From Marsupella aquatica (lineage: Eukaryota > Marchantiophyta), in NCBI GenBank assembly GCA_973895155.1, contig OZ316895.1:23994001-24058000 (forward strand): 64,000 bases of DNA, written 5' to 3'. Below the pieces are notes generated by a model. It saw only the letters and a program-made list of their open reading frames with translations, made no database searches and was not told the DNA's origin. Positions 62,151-64,000 of the stretch are shown here, one piece after another (positions within the stretch are counted from its first letter, which is position 1; every line of letters begins with the position of its first letter). A program made the translations under genes and the position numbers.

Positions 62151-64000
62151 AGATAGATCATACATCTCAGGCAAGTCCTTAGGCACCAATCTACTTCTTG
62201 TGAAAGGAATTACATCCTTGAGCAATGTTCATCGTGTTGTTCTTGATTGGCAATGTCATCTCGTTGGTCCAATGCACATTAGGGTCCTTAAATTGCCGGA
62301 AGCAAATCCATTTCCCTGAAAATTCACATACCATGGATGCACTAAGAGGACCTCGTTGGGAATATGTTAGGGGTCAATTGAAGGATCGGCTCATAAGTTA
62401 TGTCTCCACAATTCTGTTGGGAAAGGAAAGTTCATTCATATATTTCATTTTCAACTCCTTTTGTCACACAACAGTTTGCAAGCCAATTGTGGCAAACCTG
62501 CACTGCATGCATGTATTTGGGATGCAACGACACACCTACTGCATCGGAATTGGCGGCTATGAACCATGCAGAGCAATACATGTTTGTGCGTGAATGTATT
62601 AAGGACTTGCCTATTTGCAATGACAATTAGGGTGCAAGATAGAGTTATTCATAATCAGGAGCTAGAAGCTTGGGGGTCTCACTATATGGTGGCCTCCCCA
62701 TCACTTGTGACGTTTTTAGGCCTCAGACTCCCTAAAATGTAAGAAAAAATATTGTTATTAACCCCTATAAAGTTAGAATATTCTTGGAATATTCCAAAAT
62801 TTGGTTAGAAGGACCCTAATATTCTTATAAGTCTCAAAATTGGATTTGAAAGATCATATTATTTCTGAGAAAATTCTTAAGTCTTCCCTTTGAACCAATA
62901 AAATGGCCCTATCCTTTGTCGCACCTGATGTGCCATTTTTGTGGAACATCAAGTGAAACCCCGGAGGTTGGATGTCATTTCCAGTCAGAGCATTTAGGCA
63001 CCCACTCGTATGTGCCAGCCTTCACTGACACCAAGGCAAGGTGCCCAATGGAGCCCTCCACCAGGGGTCATTTCAGCGGAAGCCCCGGTTTCCTCCTGTC
63101 TGTACCACTCCACCGTGGGTCCCTGTGCCCACATTACTCGGGGGGTTAACTAAGTGTATATTTTAGGGTACCATGTGCGATCCTAGCCTAATATAAATAG
63201 ACTTATTTTATAAAGAAAATATTCCAAAAATATTCTCTATTTTTAATATTAATAACCTATTTTACTTTATAAAAGGTATATATTAGAGAATATTCTATAA
63301 ACATGAGTTTATAATACCTTCTTTTGCCTCCTACGCATTTTAAAAATTTAGTTAAGTTCTATCCAAAATACCTATTTTGGATCGCACGTGGTACCTAAGA
63401 TTTTTTATAGTCAACCCCCCGAGCCACATTACCATTACCCATGACTATGTAGTCTACAAACTACAAGGTCAAGGAATCCTTGACCTTGAAGCACGGGACT
63501 TCATACAAGAGTGGTTCTTCTTTTTTAAACACACATTTCCTAAGGCTCTAGTGCAAAAGAACATGAATTGGGAAGCGAGGATGTAGAGGATAGTGGGAAT
63601 ATGTTGTCCATTGTCAGAAGGCTAGCAAATGTGTTCAGTGCATCACTAGATATGTACTCCTTCCAACACCCAAAACATTAGATTAGCCATTGACCTACTG
63701 ACCTAGATGATTGGAAGAAAAACATTTTTTGTAATGGAGGCCATTGTTCATGCGAGCACATGATGATGAATATGCAAAATAAACTTTGTATACTTTGTCC
63801 ACACAGTGTATATATTTTGTTCAAGGTTGACGCGTGCTACTGTGAAAAATACACATGGTATAATTGTGTTTGGTTTTCTCCTAACGTGGATAACTTTGTA
63901 GAAGTGACATCTTTGACCACCAACTGAAACTTTACGCTTCATGCAAAGGACAAAGTAGAGTATCTTATGCCCTTGTGGTGAATGAGGTAATGAAATCATC
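62150..64000. other. Intergenic, no gene supported
   Basis: AT-rich DNA with short frames only. The frame ending at 62630 (with ASELAAMNHAEQYMFVRE) reads like protein but matches no family I know and has no clear splice context. Very AT-rich DNA follows at 62740-63400. Confidence 0.4.

Noticed and set aside
62400-62630. Frame with ASELAAMNHAEQYMFVREC
   Set aside because: It resembles a transposon-type protein fragment, but no diagnostic motif, start context or splice partner could be found.

Overview
The window is nuclear DNA of a land plant. The evidence is four spliced genes of plant-typical families (GLB3-type truncated hemoglobin, SYP13-type syntaxin, a plant ARM/TOG-like protein, a SERK receptor kinase), GT-AG introns of roughly 100-2100 bp, a nuclear-type tRNA-Thr, and a decayed Ty1/copia retrotransposon in repeat-rich intergenic DNA. 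The family variants and modest introns suggest a non-seed plant (bryophyte or lycophyte grade), but I cannot name the species. Exon structures were worked out by hand from splice sites, reading phase and family similarity. Every gene model below except the partial one at the left edge gives an uninterrupted reading frame.

Layout: 1-516 holds the last exons of an unidentified plus-strand gene. 788-2258 holds three short tandem duplications and a tRNA-Thr(UGU) on the minus strand. 3243-4918 (-) is the truncated hemoglobin gene, whose start codon touches a long pentanucleotide repeat. 9058-12937 (-) is a 13-exon SYP13 syntaxin gene with a GA-repeat leader near 13.6 kb. 14.3-20.4 kb is gene-free repeat DNA. 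20453-25383 is a degenerate copia element with about 233-239 bp LTRs, followed by a tandem block carrying primer-binding-site-like sequence. 27234-29936 (-) is a five-exon ARM/TOG-like gene. 31.4-44.4 kb is gene-free and contains a probable TA-flanked MITE (33155-33536) and several tandem and dispersed repeats. 44439-50396 (-) is an 11-exon SERK gene with a CT-rich (plus strand) upstream region to about 52 kb. 52-64 kb is repeat-rich DNA with no gene I can support, including a GC-rich block at 60.7-62.1 kb.

The four confident protein genes all lie on the minus strand and are separated by kilobases, so each is an independent transcription unit. Two products act at the plasma membrane: SYP13 in secretory vesicle fusion and SERK as a co-receptor kinase. 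The hemoglobin is a soluble heme protein, and the ARM/TOG-like protein may be linked to microtubules. No unusual multi-gene system was found. The most informative observations are the hidden hemoglobin gene and its repeat-abutted start, a dispersed repeat family with five copies in both orientations, the MITE, and a GC-palindrome repeat cluster at 52-54.3 kb.
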